Under the pieces are notes generated by a model. It worked only from the letters and a program-made list of their open reading frames with translations, had not been told where the DNA came from and did not search any database. Shown here piece by piece: positions 30,366 to 43,400 of a DNA stretch of 64,000 nt (positions are counted from its first letter, which is position 1; each line of letters starts with the position of its first letter). Made by a program: the position numbers and the translations under genes. This DNA is from Gracilaria domingensis (lineage: Eukaryota > Rhodophyta > Florideophyceae > Gracilariales > Gracilariaceae). The stretch spans positions 48,084 through 112,083 of the forward strand of contig VCMS01000184.1 in the NCBI GenBank assembly GCA_022539475.1, given 5' to 3'.

Positions 30366-32213
30366 GTGACCGACGGAGTTCTCCTACGTGAAACGCTTAC
30401 CGACGGGTTCTCAGCGTTGAAGAGGCGTTATTCGCATGTGATTATCGACGAAGTTCATGAGCGTTCCGTTAACACTGACATTGTCTTAGGCGTTATCAAG
30501 GAAACGCTGGCACCTCCCATATCTCCAACGGAAAGCCAGAAAACGCATGCTGAGGTTTCTGGGCTCTTGAGAAGCAAGTTGGCCTTCAAAGTTGTGATTA
30601 TGTCGGCCACGACTGATGCGGAGAAGATCGCTCACTTCTTCCGGAATGGGACATGCTTAAATGTTAAACAGCTCGGTATCTCTGGTCGAATTTATAAGGT
30701 CAACATGATGTTTGCGACAGAGCCTGTTTCGGATTATGTTGACGGGGCCGTTGAAGCTGCGCTTCAGGTACATACTGGGTACTCAACGTCTGGTCTTATT
30801 CTTGTTTTCCTTCCTGGACAGGAAGATATTATGTCTGCAATTGGTCTCCTTAAAGCGAAGTTACGCCACCGGCTCAGTAAGGACCAAAGGAGGTCGGTCA
30901 TTATTCTTCCTTTATTCGCAGCTCAACCACCATCTGAACAGATACGGGCGATCGCAGACTTGCCTGAACAAATGCGTGCAACCCATGGAAAGATTTTTGC
31001 GACAAACATAGCAGAGACAAGTATTACTATTCCTGGGGTCAGCTACGTCGTTGATAGTGGCGTTGCGAAAATAAGAACACTTATCCCACACAACGGTTTG
31101 TACACAGAGGTGCTACGCGTGCAACCTATTAGCCAGGCGCAAGCGGAGCAGCGCAAAGGGAGAGCAGGACGCACAGGCCCAGGATATCTGTTTCGTTTGT
31201 ACACACAAGACCATTACAACAAGCTTGAAAAGTATCCCAAACCAGAAATTCTTCGCGTTGATGCCACTGCGACACAGCTTCAGATCATTGCTCTCACGCA
31301 TTTTGGACGTAAGAGGCCAGAGCAAAACCATCTGCGTTTCCCATTATTGGATAAAGTCCCTCGACACGCGCGTGAACGGGCCTTAGAAACTCTTTATTCT
31401 CTTGGTGCGCTTGACAAGAACATGAAACTTACAGAAACAGGAGAGCTGATGGCACGGATTCCAGCCACTCCAATGCTCGCGAGAAGTTTGTTGGAATCAC
31501 TGAGGTTAGGATGCGTTGATTCGATGCTTGCGACAGCAGCCATCCTCAGCGTGGAAGGATCCATTCTCTTTAGACCACCGAACAAAATTGACGAATCAAA
31601 AGCAGCGCATCGGCGTTTTGTGAGTTCTTTTGGAGACCTTTTGACGCTTGTGAATGCGCTTCATGCATACTTGCAACGCGCTCCCACAAGAAAGCAGGAG
31701 TTCTGCAAAGATCACTTTCTCAATTACCGTACTCTAGCATCTGCTGAGAATATCAGGAATCAGCTTTCAGTGGTCATGCAACACGCAGATATGGTTTCAT
31801 GGGGTCTAGCACATCCGTTCCCGAAAGGTGTCTTAGAGGAACTAGAAGATTCCAGTTCAGAGGACCTTGTGAGGAGGTGTTTGGTAGCTGGCTATTTTCG
31901 GCATGTTGCGAGAAGACGAAATGAGGATGGGAAATATGTCCCGATTGGAAATGCGAAGGGAATCGGTTCTCTTGAGCATGGAGCGGATATACATCCCAGT
32001 TCATCGTTCAGGACTTTTAAGCAGAAGGGGATTCCGACTCTCGTTGTATGCAATGAGTTGGTATGGACGACAAAGATATACTTACGAACAGTATGCAGTA
32101 TCGAGCATTCCTGGGTCCCTCTGCATAGCTGCAACTATTTCAAAGTTACGAACTTCGGTGTAGAAGATCAACCCGGTATTCGACAAACTCTACACTCTGG
32201 AACCCATAGCTGA
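30366..32213 (+). pseudogene. DEAH-box RNA helicase lacking its N-terminal motif I
   Basis: The open frame (615 residues) starts at motif Ib (RYVTDGVLLRE) and continues with DEVH (motif II), MSATTDAEKIA (III), VFLPGQEDI (IV), FATNIAETSITIPGVSYVVD (V) and QRKGRAGRTGPGYLFRLY (VI). The winged-helix/HA2 and OB-fold regions follow, ending with IHPSSSFR...ELVWTTKIYLRTV, so the C-terminus is complete. Such proteins remodel RNA in splicing or ribosome biogenesis; the nearest look is DHX33/DHX35-like. The Walker A motif (GxTGSGKS) is not found upstream as far as 29000. Instead the frame abuts the ODC fragment at 30363. It is therefore a truncated copy, even though its remaining frame is free of stops. 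Confidence 0.8.
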
Positions 32214-33039
32214 CCTCAGTTGACATGAAAACGATCACTGATGATTCGCAGACGTGTTATGAATGCAAGAAAAAGCTTCGACGTTAGGTCTGGTCAACGT
32301 CTTTGTCAAGATATGTTAGATTTGTCTTTCCTACTGTTACAGTTATCTGTATCTGTCTACGTTTGATGGAGTGTAGTTGAGATAACCCTCTTCTTGCTGG
32401 AGTAACATCTTCGCGCCGCGAACAGTCGTTGCGACTCGAGAAAAATCCTTCGAACTTAACGATACATAAACAGCTGGAAACATGTACCGAAGGGATATCC
32501 TTATACTCTTGGTTAAGAGCAAGTCTACCCTTTGGTAGAAACAAGTTCGTACCGTCGTAGTACGATAGACGGCTATCCATCGGCACCTATCGACGGTACA
32601 GTTGTGACTACAACAATACCTTTGGGAGAAGGATCAAGTTTTGATCCTGGTGTTTCCAAATTTTGAATTGGTGCGCCCTGCATATTTCGTTTCGATCACG
32701 TTTTAGCTTCCGTCTCCACCGTTCACATCGCGCTGCGTATGCCCGTTGGCAGTGCCACCTTGGCTCCTTGCACAGGATCTATCTCTCGTTGAAACCATAT
32801 AACTTCCTGGGTCAAAGAGCTTACGAATACTCGCGACACATTCCGGACCCGGCTCCATCTTGCTACCACTTTTGCTCCTCCTTGCAAGACTTGTCTTTCG
32901 CCGAGCCGTTCGAACGTGTTCTTTTTCATATCCGCTAATCGCAGCCAAAGGCTCGAAACAACGTCTGTCACGAAGTGAATGGAAACTGATTTATGCGAGT
33001 GCGAAAAGGATATTTTGCTGTTTAACCGCTTTTGATATC
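32214..33039. other. intergenic, no gene recognised
   Basis: Short ORFs only. It precedes the nucleoporin gene and should contain its promoter; no clear TATA box is seen. Confidence 0.5.
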
Positions 33040-36000
33040 ATGCCGGGCGCAGATAACTTGGTGATTCAAAGAGGGGCAATTCTAGACCTTGAAAGGCTGT
33101 GCAGTGCAATCCAGAGTGCTTCATTAAAGGATCCTTTTGCACCTGCTGACGGTATTCAAGTAGAAGTAATAGCAGAATTACGGGCCTGTCGACCACAAAT
33201 TGCAAATCCTCTAGATCCTTCAATCGACCAGTTACCAAGCCCAGAAGCGAGGTCTCGTTTGTTGAGTATTGGTGAGGGGAATGTTATACTGCATGATGAC
33301 GCCAGCGGTGCAAATACAACTCAACCCACTTCGTCCATGCGGCTGGGGGCTGATCTTGTGGCTGTAGCTATCGCCTTATCTGATGAACTTGAAATCAACG
33401 AGTTGGATGCTGCTGTTTTGCTTTTTGATGCCCGCATGAGGGCTTCACATCGTCCAGATCACGATGTTGTCGCTGCGACCAAGGAGCTATACGCTCTCCA
33501 TCGACGCCAACGAGTTCAATACTCGCAAGAGATTATTCGGGCTGCCCTCATAACACCATCAAATGTCCCCCAAAACGAAGAGAGTTTTGTATCTCTGTTG
33601 ATGAGAGAGAGAGATGTTCTTGTGGTCGAACATCAAGTCTTCGCAAATCTTGTTATGCGGCTCCACGAAGGAATTCAGGCGGTGAAAACGAGTACTACGT
33701 CAACCAGGGATCCGAAGGGACTGTACTATGGAGAGTATCTGCTTCTCGCTGAGACGATCTTCCTCCTTGCGTATACGGAGCAGCTTACGAGCGCCGAAGC
33801 TCTAGCTCTTCGGAAGCTAGTGGACATCGCTGAGAGTTTCCATTCAAGAGTTATCGAAAGAGATCGCGGACATTCGAAGTCGGGACGGATTGGAGTTTCC
33901 GTTCCTTCTTCGCATGATGCAAAGCAAAACTGGAACTCCTCACCATCAGAGCTTGTCTCTCGTGAGGCAGTAGAAGCAGGAGGGGTGTGCAATCTGTTGC
34001 TCCTAGCATGGATGTGTGCTCTAGATCGATCAAGATATCATGATATGTACGATCCAAGAACCGGACAGAAGGGTGTGAACTGCCTGCTAAAGGATTTATC
34101 TTTTATTCCAAGAACCAGTGGAATGCCGGTCGTTGGCGACGATGATCAGGAGGTACGGAACATGCCGAAACGAATTGCAGCAGTTGAACTTGTAGCAGCT
34201 GTATTCCGACTGGCAGTCGCTGCACCCGACGGAGAGGAAGCAGTTGGAACTTTCTTACGAGTAAGTGCATATGCTGGCGCTCTTTCCTTTGTATCACGGG
34301 ATGTGTCGTCTTGGATTGAGAAGCGAGGAGGTTCTCTATCCCCAGATGTTGATCTCTACGCGGATGTTATGGAAGACTTGTCTCTTGATATAGCTGAAGC
34401 CACACATCTTGTGGGTGCTGTAATACAATTTTCGCAAAACGAAGTCTACGCCGCGGCATCAGAAGCGGCTTATGCGTCTTTGGACGGATCAGATATGACT
34501 CTACCTCAAAGACCGAGTCAAACGTTAGGCGATAATCGTCAAATGTTTAACTCTTTGGGCACCGAGAGACCTTCCTCTCTGAGAAAGCCTGATCCTTTGC
34601 AGAGTACTCCGGGTGTAACAGAACAGAGATTAGCGTCGAGGCGATCTTCATTCAGTGGGAAACCTCCAAGGCAACCTACGGCAACCACTCCCGGCCACCC
34701 TTCTTCACTAAGAGATGTTTTTACGCTTGCACCCGCCACAAGGCAAGAAGAGAATTCGCAATGTAGAAAAGGAAGAGAAAGCGATGAGCATAATTCGAAA
34801 TCCAACGTTACCACTTCAGAGAATTTGATCGCTTCTTTGGCTACTTTTGTGGCACGATGTGTTGCTCTGGCCCCGTCAAAACTTGCAAATGATTCCATTG
34901 GTGGTGGTTTGAGATATTGGGTAGGAATTGGGCAAACGAACCTGGGCTTCATTTCGAAAATTGGAGACGCAGTCACTGATTTATGGGATGCATCCATGAG
35001 GAATGCCTACGCGACAGGAGGTGTAGGAGCAGCATTTCGGGAGGCTCTTGAGAGCTTTCTTTTGCTTTTGAGGAACACCTCTCTGAAGAATGGATCGCCA
35101 ACGCATGCTGCCGCAGCGTTACGCTACCTGTGTCAGGGTGGTCATCCAGTAGTATCTCTGGAACGTACCGCAGATGCTATGTCATACATACATGGGCAAA
35201 TGATTCGCGCAACCTCAGGGAGTCAAAAGGAACTAGATGACGCTGAATCGGAGGCGTTGGGTGGCATACTTGAAGTCGTTTCGAACGCAGCAGAAGCAGT
35301 AGGTTCCCAATCAGGTGTTTTGCCGATTCTTGGAGATGCAGGGAAAGAACTTCCCATGCGTATGGGTGCTCTAGTATCTCTAGATATTCCTGTGAGACTA
35401 AAAGCGACTTTACTGTCCGCACTAAGAGCTATAGGGAATAGGACTGTAATATCTTTGGTACTCAAGAACTTGGCAAGGGATAAGGCTGCATTGCTTCGCA
35501 GATTTATAAGAAGCACAGAATCTCAAACGGGGAATTATGTTGTTACATTGAAAGTATTGGAGATGACGAACGAGTCATTGTTGTGGAATGAGGATGAAGT
35601 CCCAGAAACAGCAGTTGAATCGATTATTATGTGGTTTGTAATCGAGGAAGTTTTGATGTTCTGGAGCCGAAGAAAGTATGCTGAAGAAGCTCAGAGATGG
35701 AAGTTAATTCATGAAGCAACTAACTTGATCATATCTTCAATCAAACGGGCTCCATCGTCTAAGTCGTCAAGGCTTTTGGCTCGGTTGCTAACGCCAGCAC
35801 CAGGAACCGGAGCTGCCTCATATGCGTTGAAGGCTCTTTTCCATGCATCCGGGCTCATGAGAACAAGCGACGAGTTTGGGAGCTCTATCTTAGATGAATC
35901 GTTGACTCAATCGATTCGAGGCTATCACAAGATTTCTGGAAGGGCATGCCTGAACCACGCAGCAGAGTTGGGCATGGGCGATTCTTTCAGAGAGACGCAA

Positions 36001-39000
36001 AAAGCCGCTCGAACTGCCTCTGTCCTTAACAGAATGTTGTTGTCTGTTCCTCCCGGGCGACTAATGATGCCTGGTGTGGTGGTTGCACCAGCTTTACACT
36101 CCTTCTGTATGTGGCTCTGTTCTGGCAATGTTGGCAAGAGCAGCCCAGGAATCGTATCAAATTGGCATCGCGCTCACAAGGGACGCAGCAGATATGAAGG
36201 GAACTGCCTCGCAGTTACGATCATCGTTAGCTGATTTGATTTCTCAGTGAAGCAGGGAGGTAACTGATATCAACCATACCGAAGATTACGAATCCATCGA
36301 GCAAACAGCTCCGATTGTGCATTCTGCCCTTCGCGTTGTTGAGGCTACGCTTGGTACTGATGGTGGTGGAGCTCCGGGTCTCTTTCTACTAGGATTACAA
36401 TCCGATAATTCGAGTCGATATACCTGCGCTGAGTATGGCGTTCTAGGAGCTTTGATAGAGTTGATCGCTGGCTCAAAGGACACAAGGAATGCAATGGATT
36501 CGAAGTCGGCAGCAACTGCTGCCACCTTTCTGGAGCGACTAGCCGCGAACACTACGAAGCATACGTCTCTGGCTGTTCTAGAGCACATACGTGAGATCGG
36601 GGAGGAGAATGTTGGCATCAGAGGGGCTGGATTTGGGGACGAAATGCTTTACCGTATCATGGAACGTCATGGGAATTCTGAACCGCGAAAACATCGGGAA
36701 GATCTCAACTGGTCTGCGTTAAGCGAAGTAATGTCGAGCTGTTTGAGATTAAGTGCGCTTCAGGCCCGTCTCTTCCCGCGATATGAACTCGAGAAGATAG
36801 CGAATCACATGAGAAGCATGGATAATTTGGCTTCAGAAAGTCGAATGACGAGCGCATTGTGGGAGTCCAGGTTGTGCTTGCCCTCTCCGTTAGAACTTCT
36901 CCGGGCTCTTGCCGCCGTGGCCTCTTCAGGAGAACTTCAAGGCGCGTTTGAGGGCTTGAAAGCCTGGTATCTTCTCCTTGGAACACGAATTTTGTGCCAT
37001 GAGATTCACTCCGGGTATTCATCAGTTCCGTTGCTTCTGGAGGTGGTGTCAGTCTTGTTGCTTGATGCGATTGCTAGCACAGATTCTAACAGAGGTATGT
37101 CGAAACTTGTTCGCAATGATGGTGGCGAAGTTGCTGCATCTGCAGTGCTGTTATGTGTGAAGCGGCTTAGGGATTGCGCAAATTCCGGCCCACAGGATAC
37201 TCCACACTTGATTGGCGATGTACAATACGGTTCTTTACTGAACGGTATTGTTCGCGCGATATCCGGTACCATTGGTGTTGTTGCGAACGCAGTTAAAGCT
37301 AGAACTGCCCTGTACGGGGCGTTTGTGATCTGCGGGCCACTAGCACAGACGACTGGATCCGAGGACGTTCTCGCTAGTTCACTTGGAGGACGTTTCGGGC
37401 AACAGCATGTAAGCGGAACAGAGGGAATAATATCTGCTGCGTGCAAAGATGCTGTGTCTGCGCCCACACCGGCTTCTCGATGTGTGGCTATTACCGTGGT
37501 ATCAGTCACAACTGCATTAGATCCTGTTCGCGCAATTCCAGCACTCGGGACTCAGAATCGCCTGAGTTGTGTTATTCAGTACTCTCTCTTGAATACAGAA
37601 GTTCAGAATGCGATGTTGCAGGCATTTGCTGGCCCATATGTGCCTGATTTGCAAAAGCACAACGAAGATTACGCTGCTGTCGCCTCCGTAGATTCTGCGT
37701 TGTGCCTTGTACATTCTGTGGCCGCATCTGGAAGTGGTGCTGGACTGATTGTTGATTCGGGTTGTACGGAAGCATTGGGATCCATGTTGCGAATGATAGC
37801 AAGTCGAGATGGGCAGAAGTTTCTATCTTTGGGAAATGATTTCGACCTCAGAGTATCTGATGAAGGCGTGCAAGCTTCAAAGACAGAACAGGAAAAGGGT
37901 AATCAAGACTTTGACGAGATGACGGATACTTTCCTTTCTCAAAAGACCCACGAAAAGCCACGTTACAATCCTAGATCCATTGTTTCCACGTTGGTTGCTG
38001 TCACGAAAACGGTTGCCGCTGTCGTCTGCTGCGGTGGGCCTACTATTTATGAAGGAACGGTGTCTGCCATAGGTGAAGGTTTGAACGTGTATCTGGGGCT
38101 TTTGAAGACAAATTGAATAGCAACGAAGGATCATTTGCAGATTGCAAGTTGTTTGGGAATGATGCTGTCAAGAATACCAGAACATGTGATTCAAACTGCG
38201 ACAGCTGGAAGTTTGCTCCGTTTTGCTTTGGCTGCAACGCTGTCAGCCATAATTCCTGGTAGTTCCAAAACGAGTCGTCCGGGTGGATCATCTTCTCTCC
38301 TCAGCGATGGTGTAGCTCTTTTGAAGCCAGCCAATGCAAAAGAAGCGCGACGTTTGCGTGTGCTACATCCAGAAGGTGGCTCACTGTACGAAAGGGATTT
38401 GATTGTGATTCGAGCTCTTTGTATGAAGAATGTTCTTGCGGCTCTGAGAGACCCGGTCCACGTTCTGCAACTATTTACTCCCGAGATGAACGAAACATTG
38501 ACTCTTGGAAGCCTAAGAAGCTTGCAGAATGATTCTTATCCTGAAAATGCGGGGAAGCTATCGGACGTTTATCGTATATGCAGAACCATGTTGCAAGAAT
38601 TTTAACGTTCAGTTGATGAAGGCTCCCTCTTGGAGATGAACTTAAATGGAGGCGCAGGGTCTTTATTGTCATCAAAGAAGCTTCAAGAAATTGCAGCCTT
38701 CTGTCGAGAACAGTACAAGGTTGAAGCAGAAGCAACCAAACTCTTAGTTATTCAAGACTGCTTGAGAAAAGCGGTTCTGCTCGTCAATGAGCACGCTGAA
38801 GCTTGTATTAGAGCCTTCGAGAGCTGCTTGCTAATTTTACGAGAATATGTTCGCTGCGCTCAAGAGACTGTTCGAGGGAGAATATCTCCTGGACAAATGG
38901 AGCCCGAACTACTGCTTGATGAGGAGAACACAAGCTTCTCAAGCAACGTTATGAGCTTTACCGCTGCGCAGCGGCTCTTGGAGGATGCCAAAGGCGGCCT

Positions 39001-39118
39001 TGTTTCTCTGTGCAAAGAACTTGAGACCTTGAAGGACAGTGCCTGGTGTGGGCGTGATTCTAGTTTTGCAAAACAGGTATGTCGTCAGATAAGGACTGCC
39101 TGTATCGATCATCAATAG
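33040..39118 (+). CDS. Nup205/Nup192-like inner-ring nucleoporin
   Basis: ATG at 33040 (tatcATGccg) opens a very large alpha-helical protein of about 2,000 residues, the normal length of the Nup205/Nup192 family, which scaffolds the inner ring of the nuclear pore. The N-terminus has the family-like LSDELEINELDAAVLLFDAR. The far C-terminus has VLQLFTPEMNETL and DEGSLLEMN, matching FTPSLSETV and NEGSLMEL of animal Nup205. The frame changes once near 36065-36140 and has in-frame stops at 36250 (TGA), 38114 (TGA) and 38603 (TAA). Each can be removed by a tiny GT-AG intron: about 46 nt ending at gcaccag (36110), 42 nt ending at 36254, 54 nt ending near 38139 (GTGTAT...TTTGCAG) and 39 nt ending near 38613 (GTATAT...GTTCAG). 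I infer an intact spliced gene, though exact boundaries are uncertain. A low-complexity Ser/Arg/Pro linker spans about 34500-34800. Confidence 0.8.
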
Positions 39119-39509
39119 GATATAACATGCACTAGGAGAGGAACACTTTCTCTTCAATGGGACATAAAAGATAAGACGCTTATCCTCTTTGTGGTAGACG
39201 CACTACTACAATACAGTTTTATTGTTTTCTTCCAGAACAGCGATGATCGAACGTCATAAGGATACATCGAGTGGCGTCATTAAGATACTCCGAGTGACGA
39301 CACTCATAATGATATTATTCGTGGATGTCGGCGAAATACTGGTGAGAGATTCATTCCAGCGGCCGGGGTAGACCTGGTGGCGACACCGCACGATTTAGTT
39401 AGGATGTTAGAAACATTAACAACATCAGTCGTCCACGAAAACCAAAAAGATAACACAGTGAACATGAAAAGGTTCCCTGCCCCATGCGACTTCTCCTTAC
39501 GTTAGTACC
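39119..39509. other. short intergenic stretch between convergent genes
   Basis: No ORF. It should hold the 3' ends of both genes. It includes direct repeats of the type ataagacgcttatcctctt and cataaggatac; no polyadenylation signal is clear. Confidence 0.4.
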
Positions 39510-40446
39510 TCAATATCTTTTGTACACTATAAAACATCTAGGAGTCTTTCTAGATTGCTGAGATGGCCCACCACCCTTACCGTCTTCTTCGCTCGATACT
39601 AGTTCAAATTGATCCAATAAGCTTTTGAAATGCAAGGAGTTTCCGATACTCCTTTTCGCTCTTCGTTTGTAGCTGCTTGACGGTTCATCATCCGCTAGAC
39701 TCGTACGACCTAAAGCCGATTCGGCGGTTGGAGTTCTCACATGTACCTGATTGCCTATGTCCCTGAAGTCGTCAAGAGATAAGTCCTGATCGCCAATAAT
39801 ATCTTGATCAAATCTTTAGAAACCGAGTTTCGCGGTTCCTTTCTCGAGTACCTGTATGACTTATCAACTCTGTCTTGAGCTTCCTCTTCGGTTCGATTCT
39901 CCTCGCGGGTTTTCCCGACTGCACTTCGGGTCGGTAGCCTCCCTCGTGCAGAAGCCACTTGAGCAGTCCCTCCATCTACTGCGGCCAAATTTTCATGAGA
40001 CACTCTCGCTTGTTGAGACAACTCCTCCCTTGCATTCACTGCGGGTTCCGCCAGTTCTTTAAAACTCCCAATCGGAAGAGGTGTGGGCACTCTTCGCTGC
40101 GGGTCTCCTCCTTTAACGAAAGCTGGTGCCCTCGGTAACCTCCGACCAGTTCTAGAACTTGATCCTGATCTGTATCGCGACCTCCTTGATCCGAATGAGA
40201 CCTTTGTCCAGCCTGAGGGATTATCTGCGGACGAACTTCACGAACTTCAAACTGGACATCATCTTCAAGTTTTACACCTCTTGGAGTCTGTCCGTGTTTC
40301 GGAGACAGTCCCAGGAAAGCATGTCCCACAAGGCTGTCTTCCTTATCCATCGATGAAGTCCAACTTTTGTTGTCCGATTGTCTAGTGTCTGGGAGAGAAT
40401 CTTCTATGAATGGTTTACCTCTTGAAGACTTTCGACGTAAGCGCAA
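39510..40446 (-). CDS. disordered C-terminal exons of the large minus-strand gene
   Basis: Three frames cover this stretch. The first (40446-40036) continues the Arg/Ser-rich style of the upstream ORF (RLRRKSSRGKPFIEDS). Near 40195 a better frame starts (RSRYRSGSSSRTGRRLPRAP) and runs to 39755. A third (39740-39510) is Ser/Lys-rich. All are hydrophilic and look like disordered tail sequence joined by short introns. They could also be a separate small gene. Confidence 0.4.
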
Positions 40447-43400
40447 TGATGATGGCCCGACATTTCTGCATTATCCTTTCCATGAGTCGCATCAGCACTA
40501 GAGAGCTGGTCTCCACTTCGACTTCGAAGCGACTCTGATATTCGTGGTGCGGACGTTGGAGACTTGAGCGACTTTCGACGAAGTAGTCGCGGGCTCAAAA
40601 CTTGTGATGAAGACTCAGAATCAAGGTCATCCAAGTCTGACGTTTTGTCCTTCATCGCTGGCTTCAACCCTATGTCCATAGACCTTCTTCGAGCCAGTCT
40701 AGGTGCATCACCTTCTTCAACAGGAATACCAGCACTGGGACGACTTGTAAAGGAGCCCTTTCTTCGCAGAACCTGTCGCCCTTCATCAAGATCGGGGTGC
40801 AGGTCAGGTTTCAGAACCGGTGCATTGGAAGAAGGGGAGAAATGTAGGGACATCTTTTTCTCAGCTGGAACAGAATCCACGTCTACCAAAACATCATCTT
40901 CATCCGTGACATTGATGACTTCCTCTTCTTCTTCGAGATCTTCTCCGTCAATGACAACGCCCTTTTCCTTACCATCAGTTGACGAGGTCATGCTCTCCTC
41001 GATGGAACATGGCAACGAGGTAACTCCCTGGACTTCGACATTATTTTGAGTTTCTTCTTCCGACAAAGCGGGGAACTCATGGTCCTCATCTTCCCCATGT
41101 GCTGCCTCTTCCTTCCCTAGTATCTCAGCAGATGACTGAGACGAGTCGCTCAATACCTTCTCTGGTGCTCGGTCGGACTCGGGAACCTCCAGTTTGCATT
41201 CTTGCGTTTCAGATTGCGCTTTAGAAGCTGATATATCTTCAGAGTTGCTCTCGATTATACGTATTACATCATCTGTTTCCGGAACGTCGCCCTTCTCCTC
41301 CTCTTCAGAATTAATGTCTGCGTCCTTTTTGCGAGGATCCTGGTCCTCGTCTTCTGACACAAACACCTCTTCTTCGTCTTCTGCCTCTTCGGCCTCAAGC
41401 TCATCTTCGTAAACGAATCCGTCATCATCGTCCATATCATTTTCTTCCTCCTCTGCAGCTTTTTCTAGTTCTGTTTCCTCACCTCCTTCGATTTCTGTGT
41501 TGGCAAAGGCTTCCAAAGTTCTGCAGTATAGTTCTATCTCCCCTGTCGGAACTTGCTTTGGAAGCGGAGGAAACCATAGCTCAACTTGATTGGATTCGGT
41601 TCCTTCGAGCTCATCGATATGATGTCGCCTCATTGTCATGAAGCTCTGCGATTGTGCTGTAAAGGATTGCATCTGAGACGCGCCTTTCTTATTCAGAGCA
41701 TTGAAGTGAGCCTTAAGCAGGTTCTTTACCCCTTCCTGCACATTTTCACTCCAGTCATGTTTCAAACGATCAAGACCTCGTACCACTCGGCCTGGAGGAG
41801 GAGGCACAATTTGCAAAACGCTAGCATTCTTGTCCCTTGCCCTGATATACACTTCTAGCAATCGCATCCCCCAAATACGTGTTTCTCGATTTCCGTGCTT
41901 CAACATGGACTCTGCTCGAGGAAATACCTGCTTCATAAGGAACTCATTAAGCTGTACACCCCGCTGCTTTGTCAGTCCACGTTTTCGAGGTATTACAGAA
42001 GAGTATATTGCAACATTCAAAATCGTACACAAAACCCACATCGCAAGGGCATTCAAAGTACGCCAGGGAGATCCGATTAAGCGATTGACTGCTTCCCACA
42101 ACAGTTCAATATGCTAAAATGCAATTACTCGAGCTCCACTGGAACGACCGCGGAGTGCATTCATCATGCAGGCCTTCAGGTATTCGATACAGGCTCTTTG
42201 CACGACAAAATCAACATACTTGCCGATGCCCAAACTAGCCGTAACAAAATGGCAAAGCACTTGCCATCCTCGTTCCTCATAATTGAGCCGAGCATTTGAG
42301 GTGTCATCTCCATGAAATGAACACGAACCCCCCTCAGCAAAAATGGTTTGTATCTTTCGGGTCATTTCAGCATCTTCTTCTTTTCCGGACTCCTCGCCAT
42401 CTTGTTGAGGTTCATTGGAATTGGAATCATTACGCGATGTGCTCCGAGAAATAGGAAGGCTCATAGAGCGCGAGAAGTCTACACCTGGAGTGGGATTTGA
42501 CGAAACATGCACAAGTGGCATTGACTCATTTTTCATTACATTTCCATCTGAGGAACCGTTCTGGGTTTCGTAGACACCGGTATGATTTGATGTAGCGGTA
42601 CACGACGAAGCGCCAGTCGCATCATTACCAGGCAGCACGTGCTGTTCGGGCAATAAAGCGAACGATCGCTGTGCCAGGAAAAGAACATCTAAGGATGCGG
42701 CAAAAATCTCAAATCCTGCTAATTGCACACGACTGTCCCCATGGTCCTGCATCGCAAGGCATGTACCAAAAATTTCCCCAAGCTTGGCGCCAACATATTC
42801 ACGATGTCGTTGCTTTCGGGCACAGGCATGTAAACATCTGACGCACAAAACTGCGTGTTCAACAAAGGCATCAATTTTCTCTCCCATAAAGCTCGGCCCC
42901 GCTCTCCTGGACGCGGCTCTTGCTAACGCATCAAAGAGGTCAAAACAACTTGCAAGTACGACATGTAAATAAAATGATTGTTCCGTTGAATCCGAACTGG
43001 GTGGTCCTCCTGAAAGATGCATTCTCCGCGCGAAAGAACTTGTGTTGGACTTTGAGCCACTCGGAAACCCATTTGCTATTCTTTGACTCCCGTGTTTTGG
43101 ATCCTCCAAGGCCTTTAGAGAACTTAACGCCAAGTCAAGCCTTTTAGGTACATTTGAAGCGACAAGTTCAGCCACGACCTCCAAAGACACGTCAGTCCTA
43201 GTCTGCAATTGTTCACTTTGGTCACCAAGACCCTTAATAAGAGACGCCAGGTCGCTTGCCATGAGATCTTCCGCGACGGTCTCATGAAGGATATCCAATA
43301 AATCAAATGTTTCCTCCTGGCGTGTTTGAGGTGCCCACTGCAAAACAGCTCTGTATATTCCGAGAAAAGTCGCTTCATGAGGAGCAATAGGCACTGCAGG

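Noticed and set aside
30009-32213. A genuine ODC-helicase fusion protein
   Set aside because: The ODC part is frameshifted and followed by stops before the helicase frame, and the helicase lacks motif I; a chance junction fits better.
36286-37509. Long antisense ORFs inside the nucleoporin gene
   Set aside because: They are shadows of a well-supported coding strand and have low-complexity Ser/Thr-rich products.
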